Shown here one piece after another: positions 38,662 to 47,530 of a stretch of DNA of 64,000 bases. The stretch lies in contig NZ_JSFK01000003.1 of NCBI RefSeq assembly GCF_000783395.1, positions 434,135-498,134 on the forward strand. Direction: 5' to 3'. A program made the position numbers and the translations under genes. This DNA comes from Pseudomonas chlororaphis (GTDB taxonomy: Bacteria > Pseudomonadota > Gammaproteobacteria > Pseudomonadales > Pseudomonadaceae). How positions within the stretch are numbered: the first letter of the stretch is position 1; each line of letters starts with the position of its first letter. The notes below the pieces were generated by a model. The model made no database searches. It saw only the letters and a list, made by a program, of their open reading frames with translations, and was not told the DNA's origin.

Positions 38662-39195
38662 TTACAGGTCGTTCAGGATGTCAGCCATGTCATCGGCATG
38701 TTCTTCTTCCTGCGCCAGAATATCTTCGAAGATACGCCGCGTAGTCGGGTCTTTCTCGCCGATGTACTGGATGATCTCGCGGTAGCTGTCGATAGCGATG
38801 CGCTCGGCAACCAGGTCTTCGTAGACCATCTCTTTGAGGGTGTTGCCGGCCACGTATTGCGCGTGGGACATCTTCGACAGCAGGTCGGGGTTGAATTCCG
38901 GCTCGCCGCCCAATTGCACGATGCGCTCGGCCAGCCGGTCGGCGTGCTGGGCTTCCTGGGTGGCGTGCTCGAGAAACTCTTCGGCGGCCACATGGGCTTT
39001 CACGCCATTGGCCATGAAGTAGTGGCGTTTGTAGCGCAAGACGCAGACCAGTTCAGTGGCCAGCGATTCATTGAGCAAGCGCAGCACCTCTTCACGGTCG
39101 GCGCTGTAGCCCTCGGTGACGGCGCCGTTTTCGACGTGTTGGCGCGCACGGTCGCGCAAGGTTTGAACATCTGACAGATGCAGGTCGTCGCTCAT
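38662..39195 (-). CDS. bacterioferritin-like ferritin-fold protein
   Basis: This 177-residue protein is predicted to be a four-helix ferritin-like bundle. Metal-ligand motifs are visible: NESLATELVCVLRYKRHYF, EHATQEAQHADRLAERI and DILAQEEEHADDMADIL, giving the ExxH pattern of a di-iron site, and MVYEDLVAERIAIDSYREII on a third helix. It resembles the 'probable bacterioferritin' of PAO1 (PA4880 by memory) more than the haem-binding Bfr. A role in iron storage or oxidative protection is inferred. Monocistronic. Confidence 0.85.
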   Translation of the reverse strand: MSDDLHLSDVQTLRDRARQHVENGAVTEGYSADREEVLRLLNESLATELVCVLRYKRHYFMANGVKAHVAAEEFLEHATQEAQHADRLAERIVQLGGEPEFNPDLLSKMSHAQYVAGNTLKEMVYEDLVAERIAIDSYREIIQYIGEKDPTTRRIFEDILAQEEEHADDMADILNDL

Positions 39196-39285
39196 TTCGA
39201 TCTCCTGGAGGCTAATCCGATGGGCGCCACGTTCTGCGGACGCGGTCGCTACCTAAGCTGTGAGTCATGAGCCTCGGAAAAAGTT

Positions 39286-40203
39286 TTACCTGATTTGCGG
39301 CGACCTTGGCGCCAGTCCCGAGCGCTGTGCTTCTTCGCGCAACCAGGCAAAAAACGCCCGCACCGGCGGATGCCGCTCACGCCCCGGGACACACAACGCG
39401 CTATAGCCGGCGCCATCGACTTGAATCTGGCCCATGAACGGCACCAACAAACCGCTGGCGACACTCTCCGACACCAGAATGTTGCTCGCCAGCACCAGCC
39501 CTTGCCCGGCGATCGCCGCTTGCAGGGCGTAGTGCTCTTCATCGTATTCGCGGACTGCCGGTTGCTGGTTCAGCCAGCTCTCCTCGGCCTCGGCGCACCA
39601 CGCTTCCCAGCCATGGGCATACAGTTTCGAGTTGTGCCAACGCACGCTGATCAACGTCGGTGTGCGTCTCGCGGCCAGCGCCACTTGCTCGGGCGAGCCG
39701 TAAACGCCGAATGATTCATCGAACAGGCACAGACCGTACAGGTTCGGATAATCGTCGAGGCTGTAACGCAGCACCAGATCGACGCTGGCGTCCTGATGCA
39801 GATCGATGACTTCGCAGTGGGTGTCGAGGCGCACGTTGATGTTTGGATGCTGGGCATAAAAACGCCCGAGGCGCGGCACCAGCCACAGCGCAGCGAATGC
39901 CGCGGTGGTCGATAACGTCAGCGTACTGCCGCTGCGTTGCGGGCGCAGAGTGTCGACGCTTTGCGCCACCTCCAGCAACGCGCCGTGCAGGCTGCGAAAC
40001 AGGCGCTCGCCACCCTCGGTCAGGCGCACCTGGCGCGGCAGGCGTTCGAACAACGCGACGCCGAGCCAGTCTTCCAGCGAACGGATCTGGTGGGAAATCG
40101 CCGTGGGCGTGACTGACAGTTCTTCGGCGGCAGCCTTGAAACTGAGCAGGCGTGAAGCGGATTCGAAGGCGCGCAGGGCGGTCAGGGGCAGCGAGGCAAA
40201 CAT
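39286..40203 (-). CDS. LysR family regulator, divergent from azoR
   Basis: This 305-residue LysR regulator has an N-terminal HTH (ALRAFESASRLLSFKAAAEE, then SVTPTAISHQIRSLE) and a GcvA-type effector domain. GGAG lies 7 nt before ATG 40203. It is divergent from azoR-sugE with a 120-nt gap, so it probably controls that pair; the inducer is not known. Confidence 0.87.
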   Translation of the reverse strand: MFASLPLTALRAFESASRLLSFKAAAEELSVTPTAISHQIRSLEDWLGVALFERLPRQVRLTEGGERLFRSLHGALLEVAQSVDTLRPQRSGSTLTLSTTAAFAALWLVPRLGRFYAQHPNINVRLDTHCEVIDLHQDASVDLVLRYSLDDYPNLYGLCLFDESFGVYGSPEQVALAARRTPTLISVRWHNSKLYAHGWEAWCAEAEESWLNQQPAVREYDEEHYALQAAIAGQGLVLASNILVSESVASGLLVPFMGQIQVDGAGYSALCVPGRERHPPVRAFFAWLREEAQRSGLAPRSPQIR

Positions 40204-40323
40204 TGAAATCTCCATGGATGAAATCAATTCATCCTGAATGATTTTTGCTCATTTGAGGCAACGGTGTGCTGCCTGCAATCTGCAGTGACACAGCAATCAA
40301 AGTCTAGCCTCAAGGAGTTTCAG

Positions 40324-40962
40324 ATGAGCAAAATTCTTGCGATCCATGCCAGCCCCCGTGGTGACCGCTCCCACTCGCGGCGTCTGGCGGAAAGTTTTCT
40401 CAGTGCCTGGCAGGTCCGTCATCCGCAGGCGCAAGTGACTCGCCGCGAGGTCGGGCGGGCGTTGATTCCGGCGGTTAACGAGGCCTTTGTCGCTGCAGCG
40501 TTTTATCCGGAGCCTGAAGCACGTCCGCTGTCGATGCAGGCCGATCTGGCATTGAGCGATCAACTGGTTGGCGAGTTGTTCGACCACGATCTGCTGCTGA
40601 TTTCCACGCCGATGTACAACTTCAGTGTGCCCAGCGGCCTCAAGGCCTGGGTTGATCAGATCGTGCGCCTGGGGCTGACCTTCGATCACACGCTGGACAA
40701 TGGCGTCGCCCAGTACACGCCTTTGTTGCAGGGCAAGAAAGCCTTGATCGTCACCAGCCGCGGCGGCTTCGGCTTCGGTCCGGGCGGTGAACTGGAAGCC
40801 TTGAACCACGCCGATCCATGGTTGCGCACGGCGCTGGGTTTCATCGGCATCAATGACGTCAGCGTGGTCGCGGCCGAGGGCGAAGAGTCCGCCGAACGCA
40901 CCTTCGCGGTGTCGGTGGCCGAAGCCGAGCAGCGTTTGCTCGACCTCGCCCGGGTGTTCTAA
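40324..40962 (+). CDS. azoR: FMN-dependent NADH-azoreductase
   Basis: This 212-residue flavodoxin-like quinone/azo reductase starts [20 protein letters not shown]. The FMN-binding motif is [20 protein letters not shown], and [14 protein letters not shown] forms the second FMN loop. It reduces quinones and azo compounds by two-electron transfer from NAD(P)H. AAGGAG precedes the ATG. The sugE start is immediately after its stop, so the two are one operon. Confidence 0.88.
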   Translation: MSKILAIHASPRGDRSHSRRLAESFLSAWQVRHPQAQVTRREVGRALIPAVNEAFVAAAFYPEPEARPLSMQADLALSDQLVGELFDHDLLLISTPMYNFSVPSGLKAWVDQIVRLGLTFDHTLDNGVAQYTPLLQGKKALIVTSRGGFGFGPGGELEALNHADPWLRTALGFIGINDVSVVAAEGEESAERTFAVSVAEAEQRLLDLARVF

Positions 40963-41268
40963 ATGGCTTGGCTGTTTTTGCTGATCGCCGCCGGGTTTGA
41001 AGTGACCTTCGCCATGGGCATGAAGTACGCCGAAGGTTTCACCCGGCTCTGGCCCTCGTTGATCACCGTGGTCGCAGCGATCGGCGGGATTTATTTTCTG
41101 ACCCTGGCGATGCGCGAGTTGCCAGTGAGCATTGCCTACCCGATCTGGACGGCGATTGGCTCACTGGGCACGGTGTTCCTCGGCTTTGCCCTGCTCGGCG
41201 AGAGCCTGACTCTGGTCAAACTGGTTTCGGTCGGGCTGATTGTGGCGGGGGTGGTGGGCCTGAAGTAG
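40963..41268 (+). CDS. sugE: SMR family transporter, SugE/Gdx type
   Basis: This 101-residue protein has four membrane helices and the essential Glu of small multidrug resistance proteins at residue 13 (AAGFEVTFAMGMKYAEGFTR). SugE/Gdx members export guanidinium; related members export quaternary ammonium. The KYAEGFTRLWPS segment fits the Gdx branch. No guanidine riboswitch was seen upstream, since the gene abuts azoR. It may be half of the usual homodimer and acts as a dual-topology dimer in the inner membrane. Confidence 0.85.
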   Translation: MAWLFLLIAAGFEVTFAMGMKYAEGFTRLWPSLITVVAAIGGIYFLTLAMRELPVSIAYPIWTAIGSLGTVFLGFALLGESLTLVKLVSVGLIVAGVVGLK

Positions 41269-41359
41269 GCTGGTCGATGAGTTGTCATCATCAGGGAGGA
41301 TGCTTGGCGGGCGTTTTGCACGCCTGGCATCCACTCACCGACCACAAGGATGTTTGCCC

Positions 41360-42238
41360 ATGTCGACGCGTTATCCATTGGTGCTGGTGCCCGGAATGCT
41401 CGGGTTCATCCGGCTGGTGCTCTATCCGTACTGGTACGGCATCATCAAGGCACTGCGCCGGGGTGGTGCGACGGTGATTGCGGTGCAGGTGTCGCCGCTC
41501 AACTCCACAGAAGTGCGCGGCGAGCAATTGCTGGCGCAGATCGATGAGATCTTGCGCGAGACCGGGGCGCAAAAGGTCAACCTGTTCGGTCACAGTCAGG
41601 GCTCATTGACGGCGCGCTATGCGGCGGCGAAACGGCCGGATCTGGTGGCCTCGGTGACGTCGGTCGCCGGGCCTAATCATGGTTCGGAGCTGGCCGACTA
41701 TCTACAAAAACACTACCCGGCGGACAGCGCCAAGGGCCGCCTGCTTGAGGCATTGCTGCGTTTTGTCGGCTGGCTGATGGCGCTGCTGGAAACCGGTTAC
41801 CACGGGCCGAAACTCCCGGTGGATATCCACGCCTCGCACCAATCGCTGACCACCGAAGGCGTGGCGCTATTCAATCAGCGTTATCCACAGGGCTTGCCTG
41901 ACACCTGGGGCGGGCACGGGCCGGAAGAGGTCAATGGTGTGCGTTATTACTCATGGTCGGGAACGTTGCAGCCGGGCAAGACCGATCGCGGTGGCAATCT
42001 GTTCGACGGCACCAATCGCAGCTGTCGCTTGTTTGCGAAAACCTTTGTGCGTGAGCCGGGGCAGTGCGACGGGATGGTCGGGCGGTACAGCTCGCATCTG
42101 GGCACGGTGATTGGCGATGACTATCCGCTGGACCACTTCGACATCGTCAATCAGTCGCTGGGGCTGGTCGGCAAGGGTGCGGATCCGGTGCGGTTGTTTG
42201 TCGAGCATGCGGCGCGGCTGAAGGCTGCCGGGGTTTAG
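41360..42238 (+). CDS. lipase-like alpha/beta hydrolase without a signal peptide
   Basis: This 292-residue protein aligns by eye with the family I Pseudomonas/Burkholderia lipases: oxyanion-hole region YPLVLVPGMLGF, nucleophile elbow VNLFGHSQGSLTARYAA, catalytic Asp near PGQCDGMVGRYSSHLG and catalytic His in YPLDHFDIVNQ. Two Cys (NRSCRLF, PGQCDG) match the lipase disulfide pair. Unlike secreted relatives it starts at STRYPLVLV with no signal peptide, and no lipase foldase gene is adjacent. A disulfide would not form in the cytoplasm, so location and substrate are open. AAGGA lies 11 nt before ATG 41360. Confidence 0.83.
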   Translation: MSTRYPLVLVPGMLGFIRLVLYPYWYGIIKALRRGGATVIAVQVSPLNSTEVRGEQLLAQIDEILRETGAQKVNLFGHSQGSLTARYAAAKRPDLVASVTSVAGPNHGSELADYLQKHYPADSAKGRLLEALLRFVGWLMALLETGYHGPKLPVDIHASHQSLTTEGVALFNQRYPQGLPDTWGGHGPEEVNGVRYYSWSGTLQPGKTDRGGNLFDGTNRSCRLFAKTFVREPGQCDGMVGRYSSHLGTVIGDDYPLDHFDIVNQSLGLVGKGADPVRLFVEHAARLKAAGV

Positions 42239-42256
42239 CCACGAGACCGCGTCATC

Positions 42257-42359
42257 GTTCTTCGTCGGAACGCCGCCCGGAGACAGGCTCGCTCCCACAT
42301 TGGAATGCATTTCAACTGAAGGAATGCGGTCACCTGTGGGAGCGAGCCTGCTCGCGAAG
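42257..42359. repeat. REPIN with a mosaic left REP
   Basis: The right REP (CTGTGGGAGCGAGCCTGCTC) is normal. The left one contains TCGTCGGAACGCCGCCCGGA inserted between TTCT and GACAGGCTCGCTCCCA, a mosaic like the one at 34706. Confidence 0.75.
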
Positions 42360-42367
42360 AGGCCGGA

Positions 42368-43255
42368 TCAGGCGACGCTTAATTTGCGGCCCAACACGGT
42401 GGTCCAACGCTCGGACAGAATCACCCCGCCCAAGGTCAACAAGCCACCCACCAGGTGATACATCGCCAGTTGTTCCTTCAACACCGCCGCCGCAATCAGC
42501 GCGGTAATCAACGGCAGCAGGTTAAAGAACAACGTCGTGCGGCTCGGCCCCAGGCGCTGCACAGCCTGCATCCACGCCAGCGGCGCGAGCATCGACGCCA
42601 GCAGACACGCATACAGCACCAGCGGAATGTTCTGCAGGGTCAGACCGGTCTTCGGCGAAGCGGCGTACAGAGGAAACAACACGACAATCGCCACCAGCAC
42701 CTGTAAATACAGCAACACCAGCGGCGGCAGGCGCAGCTGCCATTTCTTCAGCAGCGTGCTGTAGATCGCATAGGCCAAGGTCGCGATCAGCATCATCGCA
42801 TCGCCCATGTTCACCCCGTGTTGCAGCAAAGCGCCGAGGCTGCCGGAGGACACCACCACCAGAACGCCGGCAAACGACAGCACCGCACCGACCAGTGCCC
42901 CCGCCGTCAGACGCTGACCGAGACTGATGATCGCCATGGCCAGCGACATCAACGGCATCAGCGAGAGGATGATGCCCATGTTGGTCGCGGTGGTCAGGGT
43001 TGCGGCGAAGTAGGCGAGGCTCTGATACACCGCCATGCCGAGTACGCCGAGGATGAAAATCCTGCCCAGGTTTGGACGGATCTGCGGCCAGTGCGCGATG
43101 ACGGCTTTGAGCATGAATGGGGTGAACAGCAAACCGGCGAGCAGCCAGCGGTAGAAACCGATCTCGGCGGGGAAAATCGCCCCGACTGCGAGTTTGTTGA
43201 TCACGGTATTGCCGGCCCAGATAAAAATCGCCAGCAGTGGAAACGCGTATTGCAT
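42368..43255 (-). CDS. EamA/DMT family transporter
   Basis: This 295-residue protein has about ten hydrophobic segments arranged as two EamA repeats. It opens with LLAIFIWAGNTVINKLAVGA, typical of drug/metabolite exporters. The substrate is unknown. It is divergent from the AraC regulator at 43352 with a 96-nt gap that must hold both promoters, so regulation by that protein is likely. Confidence 0.87.
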   Translation of the reverse strand: MQYAFPLLAIFIWAGNTVINKLAVGAIFPAEIGFYRWLLAGLLFTPFMLKAVIAHWPQIRPNLGRIFILGVLGMAVYQSLAYFAATLTTATNMGIILSLMPLMSLAMAIISLGQRLTAGALVGAVLSFAGVLVVVSSGSLGALLQHGVNMGDAMMLIATLAYAIYSTLLKKWQLRLPPLVLLYLQVLVAIVVLFPLYAASPKTGLTLQNIPLVLYACLLASMLAPLAWMQAVQRLGPSRTTLFFNLLPLITALIAAAVLKEQLAMYHLVGGLLTLGGVILSERWTTVLGRKLSVA

Positions 43256-43351
43256 GAGTTGAAACCAGTACGTTGATGAAGGGCAATTATCCCTTGTCTG
43301 GATGCAGGCCTATACTTCGAACCGGACAACCTGCCTCTGAAACCGGACAGC

Positions 43352-44146
43352 ATGAACAGTAAACACATCGATCTGCTGGATTTCAGCGAACTGCCGTCGG
43401 CGGTGTACTTCCGCTATGCCGATTTCAACGCCCATGAATACGCTGCGCCGCATCGCCATCCGTGGGGCACGTTGGAGTACGCCGCTCATGGCGTGCTGCA
43501 CATGGACGTCGACGGCAGCCGCTTCATGTCGCCGCCGCAGTACGCGGTGTGGGTGCCGCCGCAGGTCGAGCACAGTTTCTACAGCCATCAACCGGTCAAC
43601 TATCGCGCGGTGTGCCTTGACCCCAAGGTCTGCGCCGAACTGCCGAAGCGCGCCTGTACCCTGGCGATCAGCGACATTCTCAAGGCGATTCTCAAAGACT
43701 TCGCCGCCCGTGACGTGAAGATCCCTGAACTCGATGCCGATCAGCGTCTGGCTCAGGTTCTCGTCGATCAACTGCAACAGGCGCCAGTGCACGAATGCTA
43801 TCTGCCGTACGCGAGCAGTCCGGGGTTGCTGGCGATTCTCGAAACCTTGCAGGCCGAACCGGGCAACAATCAGCCGCTGGCGCATTGGGCGCTGCAGGTG
43901 CACGTCAGCGAACGCACGCTGGCCCGGCAATTCGTTCGGGAGCTGGGGATGAGTTTCGGCGAGTGGCGCCAGCGTCTGCGTTATCTCGCCGCGATCGAGG
44001 CGCTGGAAACTTCACGCAGTGTGCAGGAGATCGCCTTCGACCTCGGTTACAGCAGTGGCTCGGCATTTATCGCCATGTTCGCGCGGCAGGCCGGGTGCAC
44101 GCCGGAACAGTATCGCCGTAGCCATCTGGAAGGCAGGAAGGTGTAA
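43352..44146 (+). CDS. AraC family regulator
   Basis: This 264-residue protein has an N-terminal cupin sensing domain (APHRHPWGTLEYAAHGVLHM) and a C-terminal AraC double HTH (VSERTLARQFVRELGMSFGE, then VQEIAFDLGYSSGSAFIAMF). This cupin-first layout is that of the NimR/RipA subgroup, whose members often control a divergent exporter; here that is the DMT transporter at 42368. The effector is unknown. Confidence 0.88.
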   Translation: MNSKHIDLLDFSELPSAVYFRYADFNAHEYAAPHRHPWGTLEYAAHGVLHMDVDGSRFMSPPQYAVWVPPQVEHSFYSHQPVNYRAVCLDPKVCAELPKRACTLAISDILKAILKDFAARDVKIPELDADQRLAQVLVDQLQQAPVHECYLPYASSPGLLAILETLQAEPGNNQPLAHWALQVHVSERTLARQFVRELGMSFGEWRQRLRYLAAIEALETSRSVQEIAFDLGYSSGSAFIAMFARQAGCTPEQYRRSHLEGRKV

Positions 44147-44209
44147 CAGGATTTGGCTACACTTCAGCAGAGGTCGCACCCATCGGTGCGGCGACAAGGA
44201 GAAAACTCC

Positions 44210-44515
44210 ATGAAGATGTTGCGTGTGCCTTTGTTGATGATTGGTTTGCTCCTGTGTTCCCAAGGTTTCGCCGCCACGGCGCAACAGAACAAAATGACCA
44301 CCTGCAATGCCGATGCGACCGCCAAGAGTCTGAAAGGCGATGAGCGCAAAACCTTCATGAGCACCTGCCTCAAGGCAACGCCAGCGGCCAACGATGCCAA
44401 GGCCCTGACCCCGCAGCAGCAGAAAATGAAAACCTGCAACGCCGATGCCGCCACCAAAGCCCTGACCGGCGATGCGCGCAAGACGTTCATGAGTGATTGC
44501 CTGAAGAAAAAATAA
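44210..44515 (+). CDS. psiF: PsiF repeat protein
   Basis: This 101-residue precursor has a signal peptide of about 22 residues ending GFAAT and two PsiF repeats (KMTTCNADATAKSLKGDERK and KMKTCNADAATKALTGDARK, each ending FMS.CLK). Two Cys per repeat suggest disulfides in the periplasm. PsiF is phosphate-starvation induced in E. coli; the function is unknown. An AAGGAG lies before ATG 44210. Confidence 0.88.
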   Translation: MKMLRVPLLMIGLLLCSQGFAATAQQNKMTTCNADATAKSLKGDERKTFMSTCLKATPAANDAKALTPQQQKMKTCNADAATKALTGDARKTFMSDCLKKK

Positions 44516-44534
44516 CCCGGTTCTGTGGAGTGCA

Positions 44535-44714
44535 CCCTCACCCTAACCCTCTCCCAGAGGGAGAGGGGACTGGCCGCGGTGTCTCGAGAAACTCGTCGAC
44601 CTGAAAAAACCGGGCGATTATGGATTCCATGGCGCTGTTTCAGGTCACTGGATATCCAGAGCATCCCCCAATCGGTTCCCTCTCCCACTGGGAGAGGGCT
44701 AGGGAGAGGGCTGG
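44535..44714. repeat. CCCTCACCC-type intergenic element, copy 2
   Basis: The left end CCCTCACCCTAACCCTCTCC and the right end GGGAGAGGGCTAGGGAGAGG are inverted repeats with terminal hairpins (CTCCCAGAGGGAG; CTCCCACTGGGAG). The core differs from the other copies. It fills the gap between psiF and the AI-2E-family gene. Confidence 0.75.
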
Positions 44715-44818
44715 ATCTCAAGCCGGGCACCAAAAGCTGAAGCACCGCATATTTCTAGTGCTCACCCCGGAACGCTGGCAGACTGCCAATCCTTTTACGC
44801 CGTTCGTTTTGAGGCTGT

Positions 44819-45832
44819 ATGCCAACGTTTTCTGAGCGTCATGTAGTGTTCTGGGTCAGTTGCATCATCATTTTCGGCGGTTTGCTGCTGGTGCTGCCGC
44901 TGCGCTTGTTGCCCAGTCTGTTGGCCGGTTTGTTGGTCTATGAGCTGGTCAACATGCTCACCCCGCAACTGCAACGGCTGATCGAAGGCCGCCGCGCGCG
45001 CTGGCTGGCGGTGGCGTTGCTGGGCACGTTGGTGGTGAGTGTGCTGGCGTTGCTTTTTGCTGGCGCCATCAGCTTCTTACTGCACGAAGCGGAAAATCCC
45101 GGCGCTTCCCTCGACAAATTCATGGGCGTGGTTGATCGCGCGCGCGGGCAATTGCCGCCGTTCATCGACGCCTATCTGCCGGCCAGTGCTGCCGAGTTTC
45201 GCGTGGCGATTGGCGAGTGGATGAGCAAGCACCTGTCCGACCTGCAACTGGTCGGCAAAGACGCGGCACATATGTTCGTGACGCTGCTGATCGGCATGGT
45301 GCTCGGCGCGATCATCGCCTTGCAGCGCATCCCCGACGTTACCAAACGCAAACCCTTGGCCGCCGCGCTGTTCGACCGTTTGCACCTGCTGGTGCAGGCG
45401 TTTCGCAACATCGTCTTCGCGCAGATCAAGATCTCCCTGCTCAACACCTTCTTCACCGGGATTTTCCTAGCGGTGATCCTGCCGATGTTCGGCATCAAAC
45501 TGCCGCTGACCAAAACCCTGATCGTGCTGACCTTCCTGCTCGGCCTGCTGCCGGTGATCGGCAATCTGATGTCGAACACGCTGATTACTATCGTCGGCCT
45601 GTCGCTGTCGATTTGGGTGGCATTGGCGGCGCTGGGCTATCTGATCTTTATCCACAAGCTCGAGTACTTCCTCAACGCGCGCATTGTTGGCGGGCAGATC
45701 AGTGCCAAGTCGTGGGAGTTGCTGCTGGCGATGCTGGTGTTCGAGGCCGCGTTCGGTTTGCCGGGAGTGGTGGCGGGACCGATTTATTATGCGTACCTGA
45801 AGAGTGAGTTGAAGCTGGGCGGGATGGTTTGA
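44819..45832 (+). CDS. AI-2E/PerM family permease
   Basis: This 337-residue membrane protein has about seven hydrophobic segments and the family's C-terminal block (LLPVIGNLMSNTLITIVGLS, then KLEYFLNARIVGGQISAKSW). The family contains TqsA (AI-2 export) and proteins for other solutes including Na+/H+ exchange; the substrate cannot be read here. The ATG at 44819 has no strong ribosome site. Monocistronic with a REPIN after it. Confidence 0.82.
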   Translation: MPTFSERHVVFWVSCIIIFGGLLLVLPLRLLPSLLAGLLVYELVNMLTPQLQRLIEGRRARWLAVALLGTLVVSVLALLFAGAISFLLHEAENPGASLDKFMGVVDRARGQLPPFIDAYLPASAAEFRVAIGEWMSKHLSDLQLVGKDAAHMFVTLLIGMVLGAIIALQRIPDVTKRKPLAAALFDRLHLLVQAFRNIVFAQIKISLLNTFFTGIFLAVILPMFGIKLPLTKTLIVLTFLLGLLPVIGNLMSNTLITIVGLSLSIWVALAALGYLIFIHKLEYFLNARIVGGQISAKSWELLLAMLVFEAAFGLPGVVAGPIYYAYLKSELKLGGMV

Positions 45833-45862
45833 TCCGATAACTGTGTTGCCTTAGCTGACGCC

Positions 45863-45945
45863 ATCGCTGGCAAGCCAGTTCCCACAGGATTGATACCGCT
45901 TTCGAAAGCGGCGCAGAACCTGTGGGAGCTGGCTTGCCAGCGATG
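45863..45945. repeat. REPIN, GTGGGAGCTGGCTTGCCAGCG class
   Basis: An inverted REP pair (ATCGCTGGCAAGCCAGTTCC and GGAGCTGGCTTGCCAGCGAT) lies between convergent genes. Confidence 0.85.
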
Positions 45946-45964
45946 GGCGCAACGCGGTCTTGGA

Positions 45965-47239
45965 TCAGTTCATGGCGCCATAGCGTTTCATCGCTTCAAT
46001 CGCCAAGCCGCTACCAATGCTGCCAAAGATATTCCCTTCAACATGCCGCGCATTCGGTAGCATCGCCGACACGCTGTTGCGCAGCGCCGGAATCCCGCTC
46101 GAACCGCCGGTGAAGAACACGGTATCCACCTGTTCAACCGCCACACCGGCATCGTTCAACAGCTGCGTAACACTGCCGCGCACCCGCTCCAGCAAAGCAT
46201 CAATCGCCGATTCAAACAGCGCACGGGTCAGTTCAACACTCAATCCTGCTTCGATCCGGTCCAGCGGCACATGGCGGCTGTCGGTATGGGTCAGCTGGAT
46301 TTTGGTCTCTTCGACTTCCATCGCCAGCCAGTGCCCGGCGCGCTGCTCGATCAGCTTGAACAGGCGATCGATGCCGCCAGTGTCTTCGATGTCGTAGCGC
46401 ATGCTGCCCAGCGCCAGGCTGGATTTCTGCGAGTACACCGAGTTGATGGTGTGCCAGGTCGCCAGGTTCATGTGGTGGCTGGTCGGCATGTAGGCGCCGC
46501 TCTTCATGCGGCTGCCGTAGCCAAACAGCGGCATCAAGCCTTGCAGGCTCAGCTGTTTGTCGAAGTCGGTACCGCCGATGTGCACGCCGCCGGTGGCGAG
46601 GATGTCGTCGTGACGGTTATCGAAACCGCGACGCTCCGGTGACAGGCGCACCAGCGAGAAGTCGGAGGTACCACCGCCGATGTCGACAATCAGCACAAGC
46701 TCTTCTTTCTCGATGGTCGACTCGTAGTCGAAGGCTGCCGCAATCGGTTCGTACTGGAAGGAGACTTCCTTGAAACCGATCTTCTTGGCTACGTCGACCA
46801 AGGTGTCTTCGGCTTCCTGGTCAGCCAGCGGATCGTCATCGACGAAGAACACCGGACGGCCGAGCACCACTTGCTCGAATTCCCGACCAGCGGCGGTCTC
46901 CGCACGGCTCTTCAACTGGCCGATGAACAGGCCGAGCAAGTCCTTGAACGGCATAGCGGTGCCGAGCACGCTGGTGTCGTGCTTGATCAGCTTGGAACCG
47001 AGCAGGCTTTTCAGCGAGCGCATCAGGCGGCCTTCGTAGCCTTCCAGATACTCGTGCAGGGCCAGACGACCGTACACCGGGCGGCGTTCCTCGATGTTGA
47101 AGAAGACCACCGACGGCAGGGTGATCTTGTCGTCTTCCAGCGCGATCATCGTTTCCATGCCGGGGCGCAGCCAGCCGACGGTGGAGTTGGACGTGCCGAA
47201 GTCGATGCCGCAGGCACGGGCTGGAGAGGCGTCTTTCAT
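45965..47239 (-). CDS. yegD: Hsp70-family chaperone YegD
   Basis: This 424-residue protein has the Hsp70/actin-fold ATPase motifs: phosphate-1 ACGIDFGTSNSTVGW, phosphate-2 LVLIVDIGGGTSDFSLVRL and adenosine FFTGGSSGIPALRNSV. It stops soon after the nucleotide-binding domain and lacks the substrate-binding domain of DnaK, as is usual for YegD. The client and J-partner are unknown. It is divergent from cbpA-cbpM, which suggests but does not prove a link. Confidence 0.88.
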   Translation of the reverse strand: MKDASPARACGIDFGTSNSTVGWLRPGMETMIALEDDKITLPSVVFFNIEERRPVYGRLALHEYLEGYEGRLMRSLKSLLGSKLIKHDTSVLGTAMPFKDLLGLFIGQLKSRAETAAGREFEQVVLGRPVFFVDDDPLADQEAEDTLVDVAKKIGFKEVSFQYEPIAAAFDYESTIEKEELVLIVDIGGGTSDFSLVRLSPERRGFDNRHDDILATGGVHIGGTDFDKQLSLQGLMPLFGYGSRMKSGAYMPTSHHMNLATWHTINSVYSQKSSLALGSMRYDIEDTGGIDRLFKLIEQRAGHWLAMEVEETKIQLTHTDSRHVPLDRIEAGLSVELTRALFESAIDALLERVRGSVTQLLNDAGVAVEQVDTVFFTGGSSGIPALRNSVSAMLPNARHVEGNIFGSIGSGLAIEAMKRYGAMN

Positions 47240-47333
47240 GTCTTTCGGTTCCGGTCAAAAAAACGGCCGCGCAGTGTATGTCAGTGCGCGTCAGATTCGA
47301 AGGCCGGTCATCTGCTATTTCGCGACTAAACTG

Positions 47334-47358
47334 CTTGAAACTCGCAGCTTCGCCCCAA
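47334..47358 (+). promoter_or_regulatory. heat-shock (sigma-32) type promoter for cbpAM
   Basis: CTTGAA (47334-47339), 13 nt, then CCCCAA (47353-47358) matches the sigma-32 consensus CTTGAA-N13/14-CCCCAT except at the last position. It would give a 5' leader of about 165 nt before cbpA. The region 47240-47530 shows no other feature. Confidence 0.6.
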
Positions 47359-47530
47359 ACTTGCTGGCATGGGCCGGCAGAACCACCGGCGGTCGCAAGA
47401 ACCGCCGTCCACTGCCGATAAACTTCTGCTGCGCCACCCGGTCACAACCTTGAGATCGGTCAACCCGGCACGCGCGAATCGGCGCATGCTGGCATCGGCG
47501 CGAAATCGATAACGGATGGTGATTCCTTCA

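Noticed and set aside
40264..40962. Guanidine riboswitch for sugE
   Set aside because: sugE abuts azoR with no gap, and the azoR leader shows no recognisable riboswitch pattern.
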